11,107 bases of DNA from Cycloclasticus sp. (lineage in GTDB: Bacteria; Pseudomonadota; Gammaproteobacteria; Methylococcales; Cycloclasticaceae): positions 1 to 11,107 of the forward strand of contig JAGPVU010000053.1 in the NCBI GenBank assembly GCA_018066825.1, read 5' to 3'. The position numbers were made by a program, and so were the translations under genes. The notes under the pieces were generated by a model. That model had not been told where the DNA came from. It did not search any database and saw only the letters and a list, made by a program, of their open reading frames with translations. This document shows positions 1 to 5,629 of the stretch, piece after piece. Each line of letters begins with the position of its first letter. The first letter of the stretch is position 1.

Positions 1-132
1 TTTCAATCGGTCTTTCAGGCAAGCCGCTTATCGCAATACCACCTAGCCAGTAGTTGGCCAACAGGCAGTATGGTGTTGTGGATAGGTGTTATTTTGGGTG
101 GTTATTTATTGGCGGATATTTATTTTAAATGA
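1..132 (+). CDS. C-terminal end of an unidentified membrane protein (5' end outside window)
   Basis: An open frame enters from the left edge and gives 43 residues before a TGA stop at 130-132. The last 20 residues, MVLWIGVILGGYLLADIYFK, are hydrophobic with a short polar tail, as expected for a final membrane-spanning helix of an inner-membrane protein. The preceding stretch is polar (SRLSQYHLASSWPTG) and looks like a loop. A perfect stem-loop about 30 bases after the stop fits the end of a transcription unit, which supports this being a real gene end. I do not recognise the family from so short a tail, so no function is proposed. The next gene is on the same strand but about 200 bases away, so it is probably a separate unit. 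Confidence 0.55.
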   Translation, partial: FQSVFQASRLSQYHLASSWPTGSMVLWIGVILGGYLLADIYFK

Positions 133-161
133 CGGCTAGTAAGCTAAAGTCGTTATACAAA

Positions 162-187
162 AAAACTTGTTTGCTTAAACAAGTTTT
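162..187 (+). terminator. Perfect stem-loop, probable intrinsic terminator
   Basis: AAAACTTGTTT at 162-172 and AAACAAGTTTT at 177-187 are exact reverse complements, an 11-bp stem with a GCTT loop. The ends are A-rich and T-rich, so on either strand the hairpin finishes in four T's. It lies 30 bases after the stop of the upstream partial gene and likely ends that transcript. The stem is AT-rich, so its strength is uncertain. Confidence 0.6.
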
Positions 188-329
188 AATCGAAGAGCTC
201 CCATCTGTAGGCAATACACGCGTCTTTACTATTGGCCTTTAAGAACAAGGTTAGGCTTATATTAAGTTGTTGTTCATGTAAATAATGTTAACCTGCCCCC
301 CCGTTATTTTAATCGAGCAAAGAATATAA

Positions 330-755
330 ATGAAAATTTGTGGTGTAGAGCTGTCCGGCAATGATGCGGTTATTTGTTTGCTTCATTTAGAGCATCAAAG
401 TTTTAACTTACCCGATTGTAGGGTGCGAAAGTTGAGTTTGCCTAAAGCCCATTCAAGGGTCGATTTACAGCATTTTCAAAAAGCATTTGCACAATTGATG
501 AGTGACTACGGGGTTGAAAAGGTTGCGATTAAAGACCGTCCTCTAAAGGGTAAATTTGCCGGTGGTGCGGTCGGTTTTAAGTTAGAGGCCGCTATTCAAC
601 TGATGGTAGACATTGATGTATTAATGGTCTCACCACAGGATATTAAATTAGTGTTGTCGGAAAACCGATTACCCATTAGCTTTGCTGATACGGGATTAAA
701 AGGATTTCAAGAAACTGCATTTACGGTGGCATATGTTGCACACGTGATGGATTAA
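330..755 (+). CDS. DUF3010 family protein
   Basis: The gene encodes 141 residues, recognised from memory as the DUF3010 family: small, uncharacterised gammaproteobacterial proteins of about this length. Telling segments are the N-terminal CGVELSGNDAVICLL (4-18), VEKVAIKDRPLKGKFAGGAV (62-81), the helix GFKLEAAIQL (82-91) and the C-terminal GLKGFQETAFTVAYVAH (122-138). There is no signal peptide or membrane segment, so it should be cytosolic. The opening beta-hairpin with Glu7 at the end of the first strand, and a later strand ending in KDR, resemble an RNase H/RuvC-like fold; that is inference and no activity is known. The start is the first ATG after a non-coding leader, with only a weak purine-rich stretch (AAAGAA) ahead of it. 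The diguanylate cyclase follows 88 bases downstream on the same strand and could be co-transcribed. Confidence 0.8.
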   Translation: MKICGVELSGNDAVICLLHLEHQSFNLPDCRVRKLSLPKAHSRVDLQHFQKAFAQLMSDYGVEKVAIKDRPLKGKFAGGAVGFKLEAAIQLMVDIDVLMVSPQDIKLVLSENRLPISFADTGLKGFQETAFTVAYVAHVMD

Positions 756-843
756 AAGAGCTTAATAATAATTAGACCTGATTGTTTAATAATAAAAAGC
801 CAAATGGGCTGACACCTTTGTGCCCGGGAAGTAGTGTGGATAA

Positions 844-1785
844 ATGAAAGACTCGTATGAATTCTTAAAATCAGTGATAGACACAATTGCTGAACATGTT
901 GTGGTGATAGATAACGAAGGTGAAATTGTTTTTGTAAACAATAGCTGGGTATTGTTTGGGCAACAAAACGCCTGTCTAATCAACAAGACATGGGAGGGCG
1001 TTAATTATTTAAAAGAATGTGACAAGGCCGCTGCCATGGGCGATGACGTAGCGGCTAAAGCGGGCAGTGGAATTAGGGCCGTAATCAGTGGCGTTAAAAA
1101 AGATTTTTATTTTGAATACCCCTGCCATAGTCCAGATGAAAAACGTTGGTTTATGATGCGTGTTACCCCCTTGGCTTTACAAGGAGGCGATTTTTTTGTG
1201 CTTTCTCATCATAGTATTGTCGAACGAAAGCTTATCGAAGAAGAAATGTTAAATCTTTCACGTATTGATGGTCTTACGGGTATTCCAAATCGACGATATT
1301 TTGATGAATTTCTAGACAACGAATGGAAGCGCTGCAACCGTCTTGGTTTGCCAATCTCACTTGCGATACTTGATCTTGATCATTTTAAATTATTAAATGA
1401 TACGTACGGGCACCAAGCAGGTGATGATTGCTTAAGCTCAGTTGGAAAGGTATTAAAAGATTTTTGCAAAAGACCGAGTGATCTCTGCGCTCGCTACGGT
1501 GGGGAAGAATTTGTAATAGTGTATGGGGACACAGATTTGGATCAAGCTAAAGTCTTGGTCAGTAAATTACTTAAAAAGATTCGTTCATTAAACCTACCCA
1601 ATGAAAAATCACCCACGTTGCCTACCTTAACCGCAAGTATTGGATTAGCGTCAATGCATCCAAGCTATAAAAATACTGAGAATGACCTCATTAAACAAGC
1701 GGATAAATCACTTTATTTTGTGAAGGAACAGGGCAGAAATAATTTGTCTTTTTATTGGAATTCACAACAATTAGGCCCAGAGTAA
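844..1785 (+). CDS. PAS-GGDEF diguanylate cyclase
   Basis: This 313-residue protein should make cyclic di-GMP from two GTP. Residues about 5-130 form a PAS sensor domain (VVVIDNEGEIVFVNNSW at 19-35, then a FYFEYPCHSPDEKRWF strand pair). A short helix (IEEEMLNLSR, 131-140) leads into the GGDEF domain: DGLTGIPNRR at 142-151, the metal- and GTP-binding LDLDHFKLLNDTYGHQAGDD at 176-195, and the active-site loop GGEEF at 219-223. RPSD at 210-213 sits exactly five residues before GGEEF, the position of the RxxD inhibitory site, so product feedback inhibition is expected. There is no membrane helix or EAL domain; it should be a soluble cyclase. The PAS ligand (flavin, haem or none) cannot be told from the sequence. 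The start has only a weak ribosome site (GGGAAG about 13 bases upstream, or GGA directly before). A motility or biofilm role is plausible but not shown by position, as the flagellar genes begin 2.3 kb away. Confidence 0.93.
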   Translation: MKDSYEFLKSVIDTIAEHVVVIDNEGEIVFVNNSWVLFGQQNACLINKTWEGVNYLKECDKAAAMGDDVAAKAGSGIRAVISGVKKDFYFEYPCHSPDEKRWFMMRVTPLALQGGDFFVLSHHSIVERKLIEEEMLNLSRIDGLTGIPNRRYFDEFLDNEWKRCNRLGLPISLAILDLDHFKLLNDTYGHQAGDDCLSSVGKVLKDFCKRPSDLCARYGGEEFVIVYGDTDLDQAKVLVSKLLKKIRSLNLPNEKSPTLPTLTASIGLASMHPSYKNTENDLIKQADKSLYFVKEQGRNNLSFYWNSQQLGPE

Positions 1786-1816
1786 AAAATTAAAGAGCCG
1801 AGTACTTATACAAACG

Positions 1817-1837
1817 ATAAGGCTGTTCGCCTTATTT
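1817..1837 (+). terminator. Probable intrinsic terminator after the diguanylate cyclase gene
   Basis: ATAAGGC (1817-1823), loop TGTTC, then GCCTTAT (1829-1835) form a perfect 7-bp stem followed by TT and an A-rich stretch. It lies 31 bases after the cyclase stop. The T tract is short, so the call is moderate. Confidence 0.5.
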
Positions 1838-2024
1838 AAAGTAAAAAGCGTGTTGTGTTGTAAGGGAAAAGCTAAGCTCAGGACAGTGATGGCTCTAAGT
1901 GACTCTTAGCAACAATATCTTTTTATCCAACATTCAACAAGATACCCAATGATGTATCATCAACCGGTAGGGTTATTTATTAAAATGCATAAAAGTTAGA
2001 AACCGAAACCATCATAAAATCACT

Positions 2025-2030
2025 GGAGGT
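2025..2030 (+). promoter_or_regulatory. Strong ribosome binding site for the methyltransferase gene
   Basis: GGAGGT lies 9 bases before the ATG at 2040. It is the clearest Shine-Dalgarno sequence in the left part of the window and fixes this start, which keeps the hydrophobic signal peptide in the protein. Confidence 0.75.
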
Positions 2031-2039
2031 TATACCTTC

Positions 2040-2813
2040 ATGAAAAATCGATTCATTTTTGCGTTTCTATTATCATTGATTTTGGCTACAGCTTACGTCA
2101 TTGCCGGTGAGGGCGATAAGGCGATGGCCGAGCGAATTAAACTGCAGCTAAAATCTCCCGGGCGAGACCAATATGACGCGATAAAGGACCCTAGTAGAAA
2201 ACCCCTAGAAGTAGCTCAGTTTTACGGTTTACAAGCGGGTATGACAGTGCTTGATATGACCACCGGTGGTGGCTATAACACGGAGATTTTTTCTGCCGCA
2301 GTGGGCGCCAGCGGCATTGTTTACGCGCATAATTACCACTATGTATTACAGTTGATTGACGGCGCACACCATAAAACCATGCTGAATAGGTTGCAAAATG
2401 ATCGACTGCCAAATGTAAGGTACATGGTGGTTGATGCCGAGGATATGCCATTTGAAAATTCGATTGATATGGCATATTGGGGATTCAATATGCACGATAT
2501 CTATAATTCTGAAAAGCCAGGTGATGGCGAACCTGGGGTTCAAACCTTCCTTCAGGGTATTTATAAAGCCCTTAAGCCAGGCGGTACTTTAGGTGTCAGT
2601 GATCACGTCGGAGAGGCAGCTTACGACAATGTTAAATTCCATCGTATCGAACCAAGGATCATTAAACAGATGATAGAAAAGGCGGGGTTTACTATTGAAG
2701 CAACGTCTGACCTATTGGCCAATCCAGCGGATGACCACAGCCAATCTATTTATACGGACGGTTTACGTTACAACACCGATCGTATTTTAATTAAAGCAAG
2801 CAAACCTAAATAG
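2040..2813 (+). CDS. Exported class I SAM-dependent methyltransferase-like protein (COG4798 type)
   Basis: A 257-residue protein. Residues 1-22 form a typical Sec signal peptide: Lys/Arg start, hydrophobic core FAFLLSLILATAYV, then VIA before GEG as a likely cleavage point. The rest has a Rossmann methyltransferase layout: motif I TVLDMTTGGGYNTE (69-82), an acidic strand end VVDAEDMPF (130-138), the motif IV region YWGFNMHDIYN (146-156), and ALKPGGTLGVSDH (177-189). The C-terminal part, with HRIEPRIIKQMIEKAGF (201-217) and NPADDHS (228-234), is typical of the 'predicted methyltransferase' family COG4798, whose members often carry a signal peptide. Motif I has TTGGG where classic enzymes have GxGxG, so SAM binding is likely but not certain. 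Substrate unknown. It is a single gene: about 250 bases follow the cyclase gene, a terminator lies between them, and the next gene is convergent. Confidence 0.85.
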   Translation: MKNRFIFAFLLSLILATAYVIAGEGDKAMAERIKLQLKSPGRDQYDAIKDPSRKPLEVAQFYGLQAGMTVLDMTTGGGYNTEIFSAAVGASGIVYAHNYHYVLQLIDGAHHKTMLNRLQNDRLPNVRYMVVDAEDMPFENSIDMAYWGFNMHDIYNSEKPGDGEPGVQTFLQGIYKALKPGGTLGVSDHVGEAAYDNVKFHRIEPRIIKQMIEKAGFTIEATSDLLANPADDHSQSIYTDGLRYNTDRILIKASKPK

Positions 2814-2900
2814 CATTTTTATTAACCAGCAATAAAAACAAGAACGGCGTTGTGCTTTGATCAAGTTTTTTGTAAAGGTAACGGCTTTTGAGAAAGCAAT

Positions 2901-2929
2901 AAAAGGGCCGCCCTATGGCAGCCCCCTTT
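2901..2929 (-). terminator. Intrinsic terminator of the beta-barrel gene, possibly bidirectional
   Basis: Read on the - strand this is a GC-rich hairpin: left arm AAAGGGGGCTGCC, loop ATAG, right arm GGCGGCCCTTTT, with an unbroken GC core except for one T-G wobble, then ATT. It lies 18 bases beyond the beta-barrel stop codon. On the + strand the same hairpin also ends in TTTA and could stop read-through from the convergent methyltransferase gene. Confidence 0.8.
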
Positions 2930-2946
2930 AATACGTTTATAGACGT

Positions 2947-3629
2947 TTAGAAGTGATAAGCAATACCGATACGCAGGCTATCTTCATCATAATCTTGTTT
3001 TTCAAGATAGCCGTCACCATAAGCCACTGATGCATCCAAGTGTTCTGTCGAATACTCTGAGTATCTGTACTCAATACGGGCTGATAAATTAGTCGTCACA
3101 AAGTGTTCAACACCCAGTCCTGCAGTCCACCCATCATTCCATTTTGAGTCTGATGAAACATCTGCAGGGTAGTCGATGTCGTAGGTTTTTCTATCAATTT
3201 TGGCCATTGTGTAACCACCGGTGGCATAAACGAGAGTTTGATCATTATTAAATACATAGCCGACACGCCCTCTTATGGAGGCTGATTCGTTTATTTCAGT
3301 TTTATAGGGGTAGTCTGTATCAGGGATGCCGTCATCATCTTGCACTGTAGAGTCGTCGGCATCTTTATAATCGTAGTCAATTTCAATGCCTACTAAAATA
3401 TTGTTATCTAGGACCTGATTTATTCCTGCCGTAAGACCAAAAACTCACCATTGGGTGATGTATCCTGAGTGTAACTAGTTGGGTCACCGTCGGAATATTC
3501 TCGTCCGTCGTCATTACCCTCGGCATAACCTATTTGAGCGCCAACGTAGGACCCTGAAAACTGACTGTCAGCAAAAGCAGTGCTTATTGACGCCGCGCAA
3601 AGCACAGTAACAAAAAAATATCTATTCAT
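2947..3629 (-). pseudogene. Outer-membrane beta-barrel protein gene, split by a one-base frameshift
   Basis: From the ATG at 3627-3629 the frame gives a signal peptide (MNRYFFVTVLCAASISTAFA, cleavage before DSQ) and the first strand (FSGSYVGAQIGYAEG), but stops after 69 residues at 3420-3422. One extra T in the coding-strand run of five T's (AAAAA at 3439-3443 on the + strand) restores reading: NGEFFGLTAGINQVL continues straight into the downstream frame, through GRVGYVFNNDQTLVYATGGY, to the final strand SLRIGIAYHF. The repaired gene would be 684 bases, 227 residues, a normal size for an eight-stranded OmpA-like or opacity-type barrel (OMP_b-brl), and it ends in Phe as barrel-assembly substrates do. 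No other break is seen. As read, only a short useless fragment is made. Alternatives are a recent mutation, an assembly error or phase variation. AAGGGAG lies 9 bases before the start. Confidence 0.82.
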
Positions 3630-3638
3630 ATTAACAAA

Positions 3639-3645
3639 CTCCCTT
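3639..3645 (-). promoter_or_regulatory. Ribosome binding site of the beta-barrel gene
   Basis: On the - strand this reads AAGGGAG, 9 bases before the ATG at 3629. It supports the start at the signal peptide and shows that the initiation region of the broken gene is still intact. Confidence 0.7.
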
Positions 3646-3667
3646 TAGTTATTATATTTTGAATTAT

Positions 3668-3681
3668 GCTTAAGATTAAGC
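3668..3681. repeat. 14-base inverted repeat upstream of the beta-barrel gene
   Basis: GCTTAA, two bases GA, TTAAGC: perfect 6-base arms, 39 bases ahead of the beta-barrel start. It overlaps the region where that gene's transcript would begin if TATATT at 3693-3688 (- strand) is the -10 box. Its position suits an operator, but no regulator can be named. Confidence 0.35.
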
Positions 3682-3687
3682 GCTTTC

Positions 3688-3715
3688 AATATACACCATC
3701 TAGTTCTTAAGGCAA
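3688..3715 (-). promoter_or_regulatory. Candidate sigma-70 promoter of the beta-barrel gene
   Basis: On the - strand, TTGCCT (3715-3710) and TATATT (3693-3688) are 16 bases apart. Transcription would begin near 3681 and leave a leader of about 50 bases containing the ribosome site. Another TATAAT at 3656-3651 is too close to the ribosome site to fit well. Matches are partial, so this is tentative. Confidence 0.3.
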
Positions 3716-4016
3716 AGCTCATCACAATAAAGGATAGACAGCTATAAGTTGACCATTTATGTTAGTTATTTTTGTTTTTAACGAACAGCTTTAATAAGTA
3801 CTCTGGCCACTTTAGGGGGTCTTGCTCTCGTTCCTAAGCAATAAATGTTAATTGAAACGTTATTTTATAGTCTTTTACCTTGACGGGTTTTAAATGAGTA
3901 TTTTTTGGTGACAATTTTTTGGCGGACTAGCGTGGTACATGCCTATAATAAAGACCTGAATTTGACAGGGTGTTAAATAGGTTTTCTAAGTCTTTGTTAT
4001 TGAATTAGTTATTAAA

Positions 4017-4032
4017 TGGCATAGCAATTGCT
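4017..4032 (+). promoter_or_regulatory. Sigma-54 (RpoN) -24/-12 promoter of the fliL operon
   Basis: TGGCATAGCAATTGCT matches the sigma-54 consensus TGGCAC-N5-TTGCW with exact spacing: GG at 4018-4019 and GC at 4030-4031, ten bases between them. Only the C of the TGGCAC block is changed, to T. Transcription should begin near 4042-4043, about 25 bases before the fliL ATG and ahead of its ribosome site. In polar flagellates such as Vibrio and Pseudomonas, sigma-54 with an enhancer-binding protein (FlrA/FlrC or FleQ type) drives middle flagellar genes, so the position agrees with known biology. The activator site is not identifiable here. Confidence 0.8.
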
Positions 4033-4057
4033 TGGAATAATTTTAATCATAATAGTT

Positions 4058-4063
4058 GAGGTG
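4058..4063 (+). promoter_or_regulatory. Ribosome binding site that fixes the fliL start
   Basis: GAGGTG lies 4 bases before the ATG at 4068 (about 6 counted from the GAGG core). It makes this ATG the start rather than an in-frame TTG at 4056, which would place the ribosome site inside the coding sequence. Confidence 0.7.
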
Positions 4064-4067
4064 GACG

Positions 4068-4619
4068 ATGGCTGAAGAAGAACAACAAGACGAGTCGGTA
4101 GATCTGGAAGCGGGTTCTAAGAAAAAACTTATCATTATTATTGCTGCAGGGGTGATGGCCTTGCTGCTAGTTACTGGCGCCGTATTATATTTTATGGGGA
4201 TTTTTGACGATGAAAAGCCGTCTAAATCATCCGACCCAGCTAAAGAAGAATCTGCAGAAAAAGAAGCAAATGATGAGTCTGATGAAGACGACTCAGTGGT
4301 GTCGACTGCAACTTACTTACCGCTAAGCCCAGCTTTTTTGGTGAATTTTAAAACAGGCAACATCCGGGTTCTTAAAGTAGAAATAAGCTTATTAGCAACC
4401 GATGATAAGGTGATTGATGCGGTAAAGCTTCACGATCCGGTAATTCGTAATAACATTTTATTATTGCTGTCTAATCAAGACCCTGAGGCCCTTAAAACGC
4501 TTGATGGAAAAATGGGTTTACAAGCGGCGATTAAAGGTGAAATTAATAAAGTGCTGGCTGATAAGCAAGTGCCATCTAACGTGAAGGATGTTTTTTTTAC
4601 CGAGTTGGTGATGCAATAA
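4068..4619 (+). CDS. fliL: Flagellar basal body-associated protein FliL
   Basis: A 183-residue single-pass inner-membrane protein that sits at the flagellar stator and supports torque and motor stability. It has a short acidic cytoplasmic tail (1-17), a KKK anchor and a membrane helix at about 21-46 (LIIIIAAGVMALLLVTGAVL and following). A highly acidic, low-complexity linker (47-79) leads to the periplasmic FliL domain: YLPLSPAFLVNFKTGNIRVL (83-102), VEISLLATDDKV, HDPVIRNNILLLLSNQDPE (122-140), and VFFTELVMQ at the end. Length and motifs are normal for the family. It is the first gene after the sigma-54 promoter, and its TAA directly touches the fliM ATG. A run of eight T's at 4591-4598 near the 3' end is in frame. 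Confidence 0.95.
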   Translation: MAEEEQQDESVDLEAGSKKKLIIIIAAGVMALLLVTGAVLYFMGIFDDEKPSKSSDPAKEESAEKEANDESDEDDSVVSTATYLPLSPAFLVNFKTGNIRVLKVEISLLATDDKVIDAVKLHDPVIRNNILLLLSNQDPEALKTLDGKMGLQAAIKGEINKVLADKQVPSNVKDVFFTELVMQ

Positions 4620-5627
4620 ATGTCTGACATGGACTTATTATCGCAGGACGAAATTGATGCCTTATTGCACGGCGTTGATGACGGTGGTATTGAAACCGAA
4701 ACAGGGGTTGAAGCAGCATCAGGTGAGGCACGCCAGTATGATTTCCAAAGTCAAGATAGGATCATACGCGGTCGTATGCCGACGCTTGAAATGGTTAACG
4801 AACGTTTTGCGCGATATTTTCGGATCAGCTTATTTAACCTGTTAAGGCGATCCAGCGAGATTTCTATCTCGGGCATTCAAATGCTGAAGTTTTCCGAATA
4901 CGTGCACAGTTTATTTGTACCGACCAATTTGAATATCGTCAAAGTAAAACCATTAAGAGGGTCGGCGTTGTTTGTTTTAGATCCTAGTTTAGTTTTTACC
5001 ATTGTTGATACGTACTTTGGTGGCGCAGGGCGTTTTCATAATAAAGTGGAAGGGCGTGAGTTCACGGCGACTGAAATGCGGGTTGTGCGAATCGTACTAG
5101 ATATTATTTTTAAAGACCTAATAAAAGCTTGGGAACCGGTTTTAAAACTAAATTTTGAGTACGTTAACTCGGAAGTGAACCCGCAGTTTGCCAATATAGT
5201 GAGTCCAACCGAAATCATGATCGTTTCTACTGTTCACCTTGAGCTTGAAGGCGGTGGTGGCGATATTCAATTTAGTTTGCCGTATACCATGCTTGAACCG
5301 ATTCGTGAATTGCTTGACGCGGGTATTCAAAGTGACCGTGGTGACACGGATGAACGATGGAAATCGACCTTAAGAAAAGACATTACGACGGCTGAAGTGG
5401 ATTTAGTCAGTACCTTAATAAAACAGGAAAAAACCTTGGGCGATGTGCTGAATTTTAAAGTTGGCGATATTTTACCTTTAGAGTTACCCGAACACGTCTT
5501 GCTCGAATCGGGGGATATGCCGTTATTTAGGTGCAAGCTGGGTGTCAGCAATGGTAATTTTGCCGTGCAATTGCTGGAAAAAACAGAGCGTGATGAATTT
5601 AAAAGTGTGATTAAAAATGAGGCTTAA
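4620..5627 (+). CDS. fliM: Flagellar motor switch protein FliM
   Basis: A 335-residue C-ring protein that links CheY signalling to FliG and sets rotation direction. The N-terminal LSQDEIDALLHG (7-18) is the conserved CheY-P-binding peptide. After a short linker comes the CheC-like middle domain, beginning near YDFQSQDRIIRGRMPTLEMV; the FliG-contacting region includes GGAGRFHNKVEGREFT. The C-terminal SpoA domain, which pairs with FliN, lies roughly at 255-330 (LVSTLIKQEKTLGDVLNFKV and following). Length is typical and no key segment is missing. The start codon directly follows the fliL stop, with GGTGA eight bases upstream, so translation is probably coupled. The ribosome site of fliN (GAGG, 5619-5622) lies within the last fliM codons. 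Confidence 0.97.
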   Translation: MSDMDLLSQDEIDALLHGVDDGGIETETGVEAASGEARQYDFQSQDRIIRGRMPTLEMVNERFARYFRISLFNLLRRSSEISISGIQMLKFSEYVHSLFVPTNLNIVKVKPLRGSALFVLDPSLVFTIVDTYFGGAGRFHNKVEGREFTATEMRVVRIVLDIIFKDLIKAWEPVLKLNFEYVNSEVNPQFANIVSPTEIMIVSTVHLELEGGGGDIQFSLPYTMLEPIRELLDAGIQSDRGDTDERWKSTLRKDITTAEVDLVSTLIKQEKTLGDVLNFKVGDILPLELPEHVLLESGDMPLFRCKLGVSNGNFAVQLLEKTERDEFKSVIKNEA

Positions 5628-5629
5628 CG

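Larger units (their letters stand above)
3630..4067. other. Gene-free divergent regulatory region between the beta-barrel gene and fliL
   Basis: This 438-base AT-rich stretch has no convincing reading frame on either strand. Its left end carries the ribosome site, inverted repeat and candidate promoter of the - strand beta-barrel gene. Its right end carries the sigma-54 promoter and ribosome site of fliL. Between them are isolated sigma-70-like boxes on the + strand: TATAAT at 3944-3949 with a poor -35 (TTGGCG, 19-base gap), and TTGACA at 3962-3967 with TCTAAG 17 bases later. These could give a basal promoter, but neither is convincing. No repeat, RNA gene or mobile-element end is seen. Confidence 0.6.

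Noticed and set aside
763..795. Two copies of TTAATAATAA, 23 bases apart, between the DUF3010 and cyclase genes
   Set aside because: AT-rich low-complexity sequence in an AT-rich spacer; no symmetry or known site.
786..846. Possible riboswitch or structured leader before the diguanylate cyclase (GGGC...GCCC pairing)
   Set aside because: Only a 4-bp pairing is visible and none of the conserved elements of cyclic di-GMP riboswitches could be recognised.
3439..3446. Programmed -1 ribosomal frameshift in the beta-barrel gene
   Set aside because: GAG TTT TTG is not a good slippery heptamer (G instead of T at the first position), and no stimulatory hairpin is obvious just downstream.
3919..3949. 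Sigma-70 promoter TTGGCG-N19-TATAAT ahead of fliL
   Set aside because: Perfect -10 but poor -35 and a 19-base gap; the sigma-54 site is a much better match and closer to fliL. Mentioned only within the intergenic description.
4056..4067. Upstream TTG as the fliL start
   Set aside because: It would add MRWT and place the Shine-Dalgarno GAGGTG inside the coding sequence; the ATG at 4068 is properly spaced from it.
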